From: Planctomycetales bacterium
GTDB lineage: Bacteria > Planctomycetota > Planctomycetia > Pirellulales > Thermoguttaceae
Assembly (NCBI GenBank): GCA_007127495.1
Contig: SKZG01000401.1
Coordinates: 1 to 7,034 of the forward strand
Direction: 5' to 3'
Length of the DNA: 7,034 nucleotides
Below are positions 1 through 6,183 of this stretch, one piece after another. The notes under the pieces were generated by a model. The model was given only the letters and a program-made list of their open reading frames with translations. It ran no database searches and had not been told where the DNA came from. The translations under genes and the position numbers were made by a program. Each line of letters begins with the position of its first letter. Position 1 is the stretch's first letter.

Positions 1-1
1 G

Positions 2-667
2 TGGAAAGCCCTGTTCCTGTTGAAGGGCGATATCATCGTCTTCGTCGACGCCGACATCCGCAATATCCACCCGCGGTTCGTGTACGGCCTGGTCGGACCG
101 CTCATCCACGACCCCGAAGTCCACTATGTGAAAGCCTTCTACGATCGGCCGCTGGCGGTTTCCGGCGGGCTGCGCCCGACCGGTGGAGGGCGTGTCACTG
201 AAATCCTGATCCGGCCCCTGTTCAGCCTGTTCTATCCCGAATTGACGGCCATCCTCCAGCCGCTTTCCGGCGAATACGCGGGCCGGCGCTCGGTTTTCGA
301 GCAGATTCCGTTTCCCGTCGGCTACGGGGTCGAAACCAGCATGCTCATCGATATTTACGAACGGCTTGGCCTGTACGCGTTCGCGCAAACCGATCTCGAC
401 CGCCGCATCCACCGCAACCAGGAAACGATCGCGCTGGGCCGCATGGCCTTCGGTGTGCTGCGCACCTTCATGGCCCGGCTCCAGCGGCGCGGCGTGGTCG
501 AGTTCCACGACGTGTTGCCCAGCCTGATGCGGCAGTTCGAGGTCAGCGACGGCGCGTACCGGCAAGTGGAACACGTGATCGAGGAAGTCGAGCGGCGGCC
601 CATGATTGAAGTGGACGCCTACCGGCAGAGATTCCATCCCGAAGAGCCATCCGATTGCGCGAGCTAG
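2..667 (+). CDS. gpgS: Glucosyl-3-phosphoglycerate synthase, 3' part (N-terminus outside window)
   Basis: This GT81-family enzyme transfers glucose from an NDP-glucose donor to 3-phosphoglycerate, giving glucosyl-3-phosphoglycerate, the precursor of glucosylglycerate and related compatible solutes. It is cytosolic. The reading frame is open from base 2, so the gene begins upstream; 221 residues are visible, and about 100 N-terminal residues are missing compared with the usual ~320. Visible family landmarks (in-window numbering) are the metal and nucleotide-binding DAD at 16-18 within FVDADIRNIHPRF, the GEYAGRR segment at 90-96 (acceptor side in mycobacterial GpgS), GYGVE at 107-111 and DLDRRIHRNQ around 131-140, whose His-Arg-Asn is typical of the family. 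The C-terminal helices look complete. A GT4 glycosyltransferase gene follows 61 bases later on the same strand and is probably cotranscribed. I am confident of the family; the exact sugar donor is inferred. Confidence 0.93.
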   Translation, partial: WKALFLLKGDIIVFVDADIRNIHPRFVYGLVGPLIHDPEVHYVKAFYDRPLAVSGGLRPTGGGRVTEILIRPLFSLFYPELTAILQPLSGEYAGRRSVFEQIPFPVGYGVETSMLIDIYERLGLYAFAQTDLDRRIHRNQETIALGRMAFGVLRTFMARLQRRGVVEFHDVLPSLMRQFEVSDGAYRQVEHVIEEVERRPMIEVDAYRQRFHPEEPSDCAS

Positions 668-728
668 GATGCCACTTCCTCCGTGCCACGAAAATCGGAA
701 TGGGAAAATTTTTCACGCGAACCTTGCG

Positions 729-2273
729 ATGAACCTCGTTATCGTCCACTACCATCTGAACCGCGGCGGCGTGACCCGCGTAATCGAAAACCAGCTTGCC
801 GCCCTCGATTCGGTGCTCACCGGCGACGGGCCCTGGCAAGCGGCCATCTTGTACGGCGGACGACGAGCGGGCTGGGACGAGCAGCTCGCCGGGCGGTTAC
901 GCAGGATCCGGCTTACCCTGCACGAACTACCCGAGTTGGCGTACGACCACCTTCGCCCGACCGGCACGGAATGCGGACCGGTGGGCCTGCTCATGGCGGT
1001 CATGAATGCGCTGGGCACGTTGGGCTTTGCCCCTGCCGATACCCTCGTGCATGTACACAACCACTCGCTGGGCAAGAACGCGGCGCTGCCGGAGGTACTG
1101 CCCATCCTGGCTCAGGACGGCTACGCCCTGCTGTTGGAGCCGCACGATTTCGCCGAAGATTTTCGGCCGGGGAATTATGCCGCAGTGCGCCGTCTGGCCG
1201 CTGCCGGCACGCTCTACCCGCAGGCGCCGCACATGCATTACGCCGTACTCAACCAGCGCGACCGCGCCATCCTTGAAAAAAGCGGTGTCCCTGCCGAGCG
1301 CCTGCACCTGCTGCCGAATCCGGTGCCGGGGGCCGGCGCCCCGCACCCGCGGGCCGATGCCCGCGCCAAGCTGGCTGAGCGTTTCGGCGTTCCGCCGGAT
1401 GCCCGGTTCCTGCTGTACCCGGTACGGTGCATCCGCCGCAAGAATGTAGGGGAAGCGTTGCTCATGGCCGCGTTGGCGCCTCCGGGAACGGTCCTCGGTC
1501 TGACCCTGGCGCCGCTGAACCCGATGGAAACCCCGTACTACGAACGATGGAAGCGGCTTGCCGCCGACCTGGATTTGCCCTGCCGATTTGAAGTGGGCGG
1601 CCCCGGCGGGCTCACGTTCCTGGAGAACCTCGCCGCGGCCGACGCCATCGTCACCACGAGCGTGGCCGAGGGCTTCGGCATGGCCGTGCTCGAAGCCTGG
1701 CTGGCCGGTTGCCCGCTGGTCGGCCGCGACCTGCCGGAAATCAACGCCGACTTCCGCGCCGCGAGCATCCGGCTGGATGGGCTGAGTTCCGACTTCCGCG
1801 TACCCATGGCTTGGTTGGGGCGTGCAACGTTCTGCCGTCGGTTCGATGCCGCCTACCGCCGCGTACTCGATGCCTTCGCCCGACCCGTCCCTACCGATCT
1901 GCCGCAGCAGATTGCCGCGAAGGCCGATGCCGGCTGGGTGGACTTCGCCGACCTCGACCGCGAGTTGCAGGAGACGGTCATCCGGCGCGTGGCGGCCGAC
2001 CCCTCCGACGCCGCCGAGCTGCTGCGCCACAACCCGTGGTTCTCTGAAGCCGTGCAGAGGACGCGCGAGAATGCGGCCGAGCTGATCGCGGCCAACGAAG
2101 CGGCGATTCGCGGTGTGTATGCCCTGGAGCCGAGTGGGCGTCGGCTTCTGGAAGTGTACGGGCAGTTGGCCGCGGCGCCGCGCGACGGCTCGCCCATCCC
2201 GTTGGCCGATCCGCAAAAGATCCTTGCCCAGTTTCTTACGCCCTCCCGCTTCCGGCCCCTACGATCCGAATAG
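729..2273 (+). CDS. GT4-family (GT-B fold) glycosyltransferase, possibly acting after GpgS
   Basis: A 514-residue retaining glycosyltransferase of the GT4 type. I chose the ATG at 729 because the protein then opens with the first beta strand and the glycine loop expected of the fold (MNLVIVHYHLNRGGVTRV, residues 1-18). An in-frame ATG at 669 would add 20 residues with no domain character. Later landmarks are EPHDFAED at 137-144, the linker to the C-terminal domain near PNPVPG at 196-201, LLYPVRCIRRKN at 228-239 (the basic donor-phosphate-binding segment) and the EX7E motif EGFGMAVLE, with Glu314 and Glu322. The last ~130 residues are helical and longer than the minimal GT4 core. The position directly after gpgS suggests it glycosylates glucosylglycerate or its phosphate, as mannosylglucosylglycerate enzymes do in some bacteria including planctomycetes. 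That substrate is inference; a polysaccharide acceptor is possible. The upstream ribosome-binding site is weak. Confidence 0.85.
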   Translation: MNLVIVHYHLNRGGVTRVIENQLAALDSVLTGDGPWQAAILYGGRRAGWDEQLAGRLRRIRLTLHELPELAYDHLRPTGTECGPVGLLMAVMNALGTLGFAPADTLVHVHNHSLGKNAALPEVLPILAQDGYALLLEPHDFAEDFRPGNYAAVRRLAAAGTLYPQAPHMHYAVLNQRDRAILEKSGVPAERLHLLPNPVPGAGAPHPRADARAKLAERFGVPPDARFLLYPVRCIRRKNVGEALLMAALAPPGTVLGLTLAPLNPMETPYYERWKRLAADLDLPCRFEVGGPGGLTFLENLAAADAIVTTSVAEGFGMAVLEAWLAGCPLVGRDLPEINADFRAASIRLDGLSSDFRVPMAWLGRATFCRRFDAAYRRVLDAFARPVPTDLPQQIAAKADAGWVDFADLDRELQETVIRRVAADPSDAAELLRHNPWFSEAVQRTRENAAELIAANEAAIRGVYALEPSGRRLLEVYGQLAAAPRDGSPIPLADPQKILAQFLTPSRFRPLRSE

Positions 2274-2288
2274 GCCGGATCATTTTCT

Positions 2289-2389
2289 GTCTCTTCCGTT
2301 TCTAGGTGCAGACAGCCCTTGTTTTCAGGGACGGCACTCGGCGAGTGCCTACTACAATATCGCGGCCTGCACCTAGAAACGGAAGAGCC
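2289..2389 (-). mobile_element. MITE-like element, copy A (101 bp, reverse orientation relative to copy B)
   Basis: The ends carry perfect 20-bp inverted arms at 2291-2310 and 2368-2387, or about 22 bp with one mismatch counting the outermost bases. The 8-bp word CATTTTCT occurs immediately outside both ends (2281-2288 and 2390-2397), as expected for a target-site duplication. The centre holds an 8-bp-arm palindrome (2333-2349, GGCACTCG/CGAGTGCC). It has no coding capacity, so it would need a transposase elsewhere. The reverse complement aligns to the element at 2602-2701 with about 85 percent identity. Ends beginning GG(C)TCTT and an 8-bp duplication resemble what I recall of ISL3-family elements; that attribution is tentative. 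It lies 15 bases after the GT4 stop codon. Confidence 0.82.
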
Positions 2390-2403
2390 CATTTTCTAAG
2401 TGC

Positions 2404-2449
2404 TGGCCGCGCTTTGCAGCCATGGTCGGGTCGCGCTTTGCGACCTTTC
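2404..2449 (+). terminator. Tandem hairpins, second one terminator-like
   Basis: Two adjacent hairpins share the word GCGCTTTGC. The first has TGGC (2404-2407) pairing with GCCA (2419-2422). The second has a perfect 6-bp stem, GGTCGC (2429-2434) with GCGACC (2440-2445) around a GCTTT loop, followed by TTTCT. The second resembles a short rho-independent terminator for the gpgS-GT4 transcript. It lies 156 bases after the GT4 stop; subtracting the inserted element and its 8-bp duplication would put it about 47 bases after the stop, a more usual distance. The T-tract is short, so efficiency is uncertain. Confidence 0.45.
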
Positions 2450-2593
2450 TCACTTCGAGCAAATCGGCCTCTATCGGCCGTTCTGCCGCTAACTCCCGTG
2501 CCTGCAACAACTTGCGCCCTTTCCCGACCTGGGGCGTGGCTTCGGCACGTGGTTTGCCTTAATGCTGCCGCGTTCCATGGGACACGGGTCCCA
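2450..2593. other. Gene-free spacer between the two MITE copies
   Basis: I find no convincing gene here. Open frames across the stretch lack a ribosome-binding site and protein-like composition. A GGCC/GGCC inverted repeat lies in the first half, and a hairpin with 6-bp arms, TGGGAC and GTCCCA, spans 2578-2593 just before copy B. No good -35/-10 pair is visible, although the downstream gene cluster probably needs a promoter in this stretch or inside copy B. Confidence 0.4.
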
Positions 2594-2601
2594 GCAAGTT
2601 T

Positions 2602-2701
2602 GGCTCTTCCGTCTCTAGGTGCAGGCCAGGCTAATGTAGTAGGCGCACGCCGTGTGCCGTGCTTGAAACCAAGGCTGTCTGCACCCAGAAACGAAAGAGC
2701 C
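2602..2701 (+). mobile_element. MITE-like element, copy B (100 bp)
   Basis: The 22-bp terminal arms (2602-2623 and 2680-2701, beginning GGCTCTT) match with three mismatches. The flanking octamers are GCAAGTTT (2594-2601) and GCAATTTT (2702-2709), identical at 7 of 8 positions, which fits an aged target-site duplication. The central palindrome, GGCGCACG against CGTGTGCC (2642-2658), matches that of copy A in position. One base pair is swapped on both sides relative to copy A, so pairing is kept. The element is noncoding and ends 20 bases before the AGGTGG ribosome-binding site of the next gene, so it forms part of that gene's upstream region or leader. Confidence 0.8.
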
Positions 2702-2735
2702 GCAATTTTCTATGAACTCTTAGGTGGTAAAAAAC

Positions 2736-3155
2736 ATGCCCTCAACCGTTCAACAGGCGACGGCCAAGGTGCTCCTTTTCTATCCGGGCGACAACCTGGT
2801 TGCCCGGCTGAAAAGGTGGGAAGAGCGAGCCGAGGGGCGCCAACTCAGGCTCAGTTTTGTGCGCGATTTGCCCGCAATCCGCGATGCGCTGCGCCATGCC
2901 GACGTCACGGTAATCGACGCTACCGAGGACGATGCGCGGGCCGTCGACGCCCTCTTGCAGGCGGTAGCCCGCAAAGGTCCTGATCGGGTCGCCCTCCACA
3001 CAGAGCAGATGCACGACGGCCTGGAGTTGTTCGTGCGGACCCATCGCGTGTTGTTGGTGCTGGGGCCGTTGGAGGAGTCGGAGTGGGAGGATTTCCTTTC
3101 GACGCGCTTGGCGGCCGCCAGGCAGGCCCCACGTCGAGGCCGGCTCGCCGCATAA
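2736..3155 (+). CDS. Unrecognised 139-aa protein, receiver-like alpha/beta pattern
   Basis: I do not recognise a named family. The ATG at 2736 is chosen over an in-frame GTG at 2724 because AGGTGG at 2722-2727 lies eight bases before it. The protein alternates hydrophobic strands and helices: KVLLFYPG (11-18), a charged helix at 21-33, LRLSFV (37-42), helix 45-54, ADVTVIDATEDD (55-66), helix 67-79, RVALHTE (84-90), helix ~94-101, RVLLVLGP (104-111) and helix 114-128. This order resembles a CheY-like receiver or pseudo-receiver, with IDATEDD around the place of the phosphoacceptor strand, but the full set of receiver catalytic residues is not evident. The fold call is inference. It is the first of four same-strand genes. 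The C-terminus is basic and ends LAA. Confidence 0.72.
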   Translation: MPSTVQQATAKVLLFYPGDNLVARLKRWEERAEGRQLRLSFVRDLPAIRDALRHADVTVIDATEDDARAVDALLQAVARKGPDRVALHTEQMHDGLELFVRTHRVLLVLGPLEESEWEDFLSTRLAAARQAPRRGRLAA

Positions 3156-3238
3156 CGAACCCCCGAAAAACCATGAAACACCCGTTACGACCGACATGTT
3201 TTCCCTGTGTGCGGCGTGATCGGTCTTACCCAAAAGCC

Positions 3239-3267
3239 GCCGGCGGTGGCCGGCACAACTAAGGAGG
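3239..3267 (+). promoter_or_regulatory. Hairpin followed by a strong ribosome-binding site
   Basis: GCCGGC at 3239-3244 and GCCGGC at 3249-3254 can pair around a GGTG loop. AAGGAGG, a near-ideal Shine-Dalgarno sequence, follows at 3261-3267, eight bases before the GTG at 3276. The ribosome-binding site decides the start of the 78-aa gene. The hairpin could mark RNA processing or just reflect GC-rich sequence. Confidence 0.45.
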
Positions 3268-3275
3268 CACGAAAA

Positions 3276-3512
3276 GTGAGTGCGTTTCTGAAAAAGGTCA
3301 AGAAGCTTGACTTCGATGAACTTGTCGCCATCAGCGAGGCGATCGACTTGGAACTTGAGCGTCGGAGCGAACGCTTTGACGACGTACCGGAATCAGCCCG
3401 GCGCCGGGCTATTGAGCGCAGCCATAGCTACCGGCGCAAGAACGGCGCGGCGGCGCTGCCGATTGCCGTGGCCGGGCTCCGCTCGAACAGTGGCAAACGC
3501 CGCGCGGCATGA
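3276..3512 (+). CDS. Small basic helical protein, 78 aa, function unknown
   Basis: The start is a GTG, picked because AAGGAGG lies eight bases upstream; an in-frame ATG at 3207 lacks such a site and its extension does not look structured. The protein has an amphipathic helical N-terminal half (FLKKVKKLDFDELVAISEAI, residues 4-23), then ELERRSERFDDVPESARRRA, and a basic tail rich in Arg, Lys and Ala ending KRRAA. I see no membrane segment, signal peptide or catalytic motif. The size, charge and tandem position suggest a nucleic-acid- or partner-binding accessory protein, but that is a guess. Spacing to the preceding gene is 120 bases and to the next 146, so it may not be tightly coupled. Confidence 0.65.
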   Translation: MSAFLKKVKKLDFDELVAISEAIDLELERRSERFDDVPESARRRAIERSHSYRRKNGAAALPIAVAGLRSNSGKRRAA

Positions 3513-3658
3513 ACGCCGGCGGGCCTGGTAGCCGGAATGGGCGCAAGCCGGCACTTGGCCCTAAAGTGACCATAAGACGCCCAACAATTCGACGGCATGC
3601 CGCCGGCTCCATTGTGGAACGGTTCGGCGCGCCGCAATCATGCGGAGGTACTACTGCA

Positions 3659-3874
3659 ATGTCTGTAATAAGTGAGACACTTCCACTGCGGCCGTCTTCG
3701 CGGCCGCGCATCCTGCGCTGCGACGGCGGGGCCGGGGTCGCCGATCCGGCCGCCGACAGTCCAGCCGTCATTTCCCGCGATCGGCTCGCCGAGGCGCGCG
3801 CCCGAAAGCAAGCGGAAGCCTTTTGGGCTGGGCGCAATCGGGCCGCGCGCAAATCAGCCCGCGTCGCCGCGTAA
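3659..3874 (+). CDS. Small basic protein, 71 aa, function unknown
   Basis: The ATG at 3659 has GGAGG at 3644-3648, ten bases upstream, so I prefer it to the in-frame ATG at 3509, whose extra 50 residues read like translated spacer. The N-terminal ~40 residues are Pro, Gly, Asp and Ala rich and probably disordered. The C-terminal part (SRDRLAEARARKQAEAFW, residues 39-56, then GRNRAARKSARVAA) is a strongly basic likely helix. No known motif is recognised. The next gene begins 19 bases after its stop, so those two are probably cotranscribed. The small size makes this less certain than its neighbours, but the ribosome-binding site and frame placement support it. Confidence 0.58.
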   Translation: MSVISETLPLRPSSRPRILRCDGGAGVADPAADSPAVISRDRLAEARARKQAEAFWAGRNRAARKSARVAA

Positions 3875-3893
3875 CCCCTACGAAAGAGCACCC

Positions 3894-4679
3894 ATGACCA
3901 TCCTTGCCCTGAACCCAAAGCCGACTCCACAACCAGCCGCCCGGCCGGTCCCCGGCCTCGAGCAAATGGCCGAAGCCCGCCGGCGAGCCCACGACTGCGG
4001 GTCCGACCGCTGGCAGTTCGCCCTGAATATCGACGTTCTTTGCAGCGGGGGCATGAGCCGGAGCGATTTGCGCTGGCTCGTTTGCATGGGCTATGCGGAG
4101 CACGCACGCGAAACCACCAGCGACACCGACACGGCACGGATGTTCCAGCCGGGGCTGAGCCTGGCCTTTAGCGATACAACCTGCTTCGCGCTGACCGAAG
4201 CCGGCGTTGCGTATGCGGCCGACCTGCTCGACGCCCACCAAGCCGAAGCCGGGGCCGGCGCCCCAACCCCGGCAGCCAGTACCAAGGAAGACGGCGGTGT
4301 GCTCCCGTTCACCTCGGCCGGTGAGACGAAGGTGCCGCTGGACCGGCATCCACGCTGGGACGCCGACCGCCGCAGGCTTTCCGTGGGCGCCGCCGAAGTG
4401 AAGCGTTACAAGGTCCCCTCCCCGAATCAGGAGTCGATTCTTGCCGCGTTCCAGGAGGAAGGCTGGCCGTCCCGAATCGACGACCCGCTTCCTCCCTGCA
4501 ACGACCAGGAGCCCAAGGCCCGCTTGCACGATACCATCAAGCGAATGAATCGCGGCCACAGGATGACCGCTTTACGATTCTACGGCGACGGCACGGGCGA
4601 AGGCGTGTGCTGGACGCTCGTGGACCCACCCGTGGCACCACGCGTTGCGGGTCACCGCCGGCGCCGGCGCGCCGCGTAG
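3894..4679 (+). CDS. Unrecognised 261-aa protein with two winged-helix-like regions
   Basis: The ATG at 3894 follows AAAGAG by five bases. After a Pro/Ala-rich leader (1-20), residues ~38-110 read like a winged helix: a helical stretch (LNIDVLCSGGMSRSDLRWLV, 44-63), then GYAEHARET and a wing-like FALTEAGVAYAADLL (98-112). A Pro/Ala/Gly linker spans ~115-145. The C-terminal half (151-243) has WDADRRRLSVG, then PSPNQESILAAFQEEGWP (175-192), RIDDPLPP, a helix KARLHDTIKRMNR (208-220) and LRFYGDGTGEGVCWTLV (227-243), which resembles a second DNA-binding wing. The tail is RRRRRAA. I believe similar sequences recur in planctomycetes, but I cannot name the family or check. A role in transcription or another DNA-bound process is inferred from the fold pattern only. 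It closes the four-gene run. Confidence 0.75.
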   Translation: MTILALNPKPTPQPAARPVPGLEQMAEARRRAHDCGSDRWQFALNIDVLCSGGMSRSDLRWLVCMGYAEHARETTSDTDTARMFQPGLSLAFSDTTCFALTEAGVAYAADLLDAHQAEAGAGAPTPAASTKEDGGVLPFTSAGETKVPLDRHPRWDADRRRLSVGAAEVKRYKVPSPNQESILAAFQEEGWPSRIDDPLPPCNDQEPKARLHDTIKRMNRGHRMTALRFYGDGTGEGVCWTLVDPPVAPRVAGHRRRRRAA

Positions 4680-4688
4680 CGCGGTGTT

Positions 4689-4705
4689 CCCGCCGTTGCG
4701 GCGGG
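4689..4705 (+). terminator. GC-rich hairpin after the four-gene cluster
   Basis: CCCGCCG and CGGCGGG form a perfect 7-bp stem around a TTG loop, starting nine bases after the stop codon at 4679. There is no T-tract behind it, so it could stabilise the 3' end or act with a termination factor rather than as a classical intrinsic terminator. The remaining ~95 bases to the next start are AT-richer than the surroundings and probably hold the promoter of the next gene; no clear -35/-10 pair is visible. Confidence 0.35.
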
Positions 4706-4800
4706 CGGCAAGCAGTGAAACAGCCATGATCAAGTCATCGCTCATCACCCATCAATCAGTATTCCGTATGTTTCGAGTCTTATAGTTTTTGGAGTTCGTT

Positions 4801-6147
4801 ATGCCGACCGTCGCTATTGCCATCATCATCGCAACGTTCTTTCTCGCATTGGCGCTCACCGCCGGCGCCCGCTGGCTGGCCCCGCGAGCCGGATTGGTGG
4901 ACCGGCCCGATGGGAGCCGCAAATGCCATGCGAACCCCACGCCCTTGATGGGCGGCGCGGCCATCGGCGCGGCGTTCCTGCTCTCGTCCCTGCTGCTGAT
5001 GGCCGTCATGCCGGGCCTGGCGTCGAAGCACTGGGGCGAGCCGTTCAGCCTGTTCCCCTTGCTGGCGTCGGCCGGGCTGTTTTGCCTGTTGGGCCTGTAC
5101 GACGACCGCTGGGGCCTCAGCCCCCGGCTGAAGTTCGCCGGGCAAATCGCCGCGTGCTTGCCGTTTGTTACCGGCGGGGGAACCATCGCGACGGTTACCG
5201 TGCTGGGCGCCCAAGTGACCCTGGGAGCGTGGAGTGTGCCGTTCACCATCTTCTGGCTTGTGGCGTGCTCGAATGTGCTCAACCTGATGGACGGCATGGA
5301 CGGGCTGGCCGGCACCATCAGCGGCATCGCCCTGCTGACGCTTGCCACATTGTCCATATTGACCGGCCGTTACGAGATTGCCGCTGTCACGCTGGCGGCG
5401 GCCGCCGGCACGGCCGGGTTCCTCGTCCATAACTGGCCGCCGGCGAGAATCTTCATGGGCGACTCCGGCAGCCTGATGTTGGGCTTTCTGATCGGAGCAT
5501 TCGCCATCCAGGCCGCACTGAAGCAGGCGGCCGGCTTCATGCTCATCGTGCCCGTGGTCGTCATCAGCGTGCCCGTGTTCGATACGGCCATGGCCATTCT
5601 TCGGAGGAAACTGAGCGGGCAAGGGATCGGTCAGGCCGATCGAGGCCATATCCACCACCGCCTGCAGGAGCGCGGGCTTTCCCGCATGCAGTCTTTGTTG
5701 CTCATCGCCGGCCTTTCCGCCGCCATGGCGGGGTTCGGCATGTTGTCCTTCCTGGCCAACAGCGAACCGTTGGCCCTGCTGCTGTGCGGCTCCCTGCTTG
5801 GGGCGCTGGTGATCGGCCGGGTGTTCGGCCATCACGAAACCGACATGGCCTTGCGGCACTTGCGGGCCATGGGCGAGCCGTGGGCCGGCGCGTCGCAAGT
5901 GCTGCGTTCGCGTCTCTCGCCGGTCTCGAGGACAGGCGCGGAACCGGAGTTGTACGAGGGTGAACCCGCGTCGCTGGGTGAACCGGCGCAGGTGGCCGAG
6001 GTCCTCTCGAACGTATCGGCCGCCGGCGCTGCGCCCGATACCGCCGTGGTCCGATTCGACCGTTCCGTTCCGCAGCGCGCATCGCGCAACATCTTGCCCA
6101 AGAAGCAACCCCTGCCTGCCGACTCCAAGCCCGCCCGCGCCGCCTGA
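4801..6147 (+). CDS. WecA/MraY-type polyprenyl-phosphate sugar-1-phosphate transferase
   Basis: A 448-residue integral membrane enzyme of the glycosyltransferase 4 (Pfam-style) / WecA-TagO-MraY superfamily. It moves a sugar 1-phosphate, typically GlcNAc 1-phosphate from UDP-GlcNAc, to undecaprenyl phosphate, starting a surface glycan. The ATG at 4801 has GGAG at 4791-4794, six bases upstream. Landmarks are GLVDRPDGSRKCHANPTPLM (31-50), YDDR with Asp101-Asp102, NLMDGMDG at 161-168 (catalytic Asp region), FMGDSGS at 218-224 and the cytoplasmic HIHH at 283-286. About ten hydrophobic segments lie between residues 3 and 340. Residues ~345-448 form a hydrophilic, probably disordered tail absent from the minimal family (~330-360 aa). 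HIHH and the GLVDRP/PTP segment favour WecA-like over MraY. The exact sugar and glycan are not shown; no other polysaccharide gene is in view downstream. Confidence 0.9.
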   Translation: MPTVAIAIIIATFFLALALTAGARWLAPRAGLVDRPDGSRKCHANPTPLMGGAAIGAAFLLSSLLLMAVMPGLASKHWGEPFSLFPLLASAGLFCLLGLYDDRWGLSPRLKFAGQIAACLPFVTGGGTIATVTVLGAQVTLGAWSVPFTIFWLVACSNVLNLMDGMDGLAGTISGIALLTLATLSILTGRYEIAAVTLAAAAGTAGFLVHNWPPARIFMGDSGSLMLGFLIGAFAIQAALKQAAGFMLIVPVVVISVPVFDTAMAILRRKLSGQGIGQADRGHIHHRLQERGLSRMQSLLLIAGLSAAMAGFGMLSFLANSEPLALLLCGSLLGALVIGRVFGHHETDMALRHLRAMGEPWAGASQVLRSRLSPVSRTGAEPELYEGEPASLGEPAQVAEVLSNVSAAGAAPDTAVVRFDRSVPQRASRNILPKKQPLPADSKPARAA

Positions 6148-6148
6148 C

Positions 6149-6168
6149 CCGGCTCTGTACCGGTTTTT
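6149..6168 (+). terminator. Short hairpin with T5, after the WecA-like gene
   Basis: CCGG at 6149-6152 can pair with CCGG at 6160-6163 around a seven-base loop, followed directly by TTTTT. It begins two bases after the stop codon. The stem is only 4 bp, so termination would be weak alone; the larger hairpin at 6184-6227 may be the main signal. Confidence 0.35.
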
Positions 6169-6183
6169 GCCCTTATTCCACGG

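Noticed and set aside
927..2216. 429-codon minus-strand open frame opposite the GT4 gene
   Set aside because: The plus strand encodes clear GT4 motifs; the opposite frame is a Gln/Arg/Gly-rich shadow without domains.
2289..2701. A CRISPR array or a single composite transposon bounded by the two repeats
   Set aside because: The two copies are inverted, each has its own flanking 8-bp repeats, and the DNA between them encodes no transposase; there is no regular spacer pattern.
2306..2983. Plus-strand open frame running through both MITE copies
   Set aside because: It crosses noncoding elements, overlaps the 139-aa gene out of frame and has no ribosome-binding site.
3409..4137. Long minus-strand open frame opposite the small genes
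   Set aside because: Arg/Ser/Pro-rich composition typical of antisense frames in GC-rich DNA; the plus-strand genes have ribosome-binding sites and better protein character.
4781..4786. TATAGT as a -10 box for the WecA-like gene
   Set aside because: It would place the start point inside the ribosome-binding site, and there is no -35 match at proper spacing.
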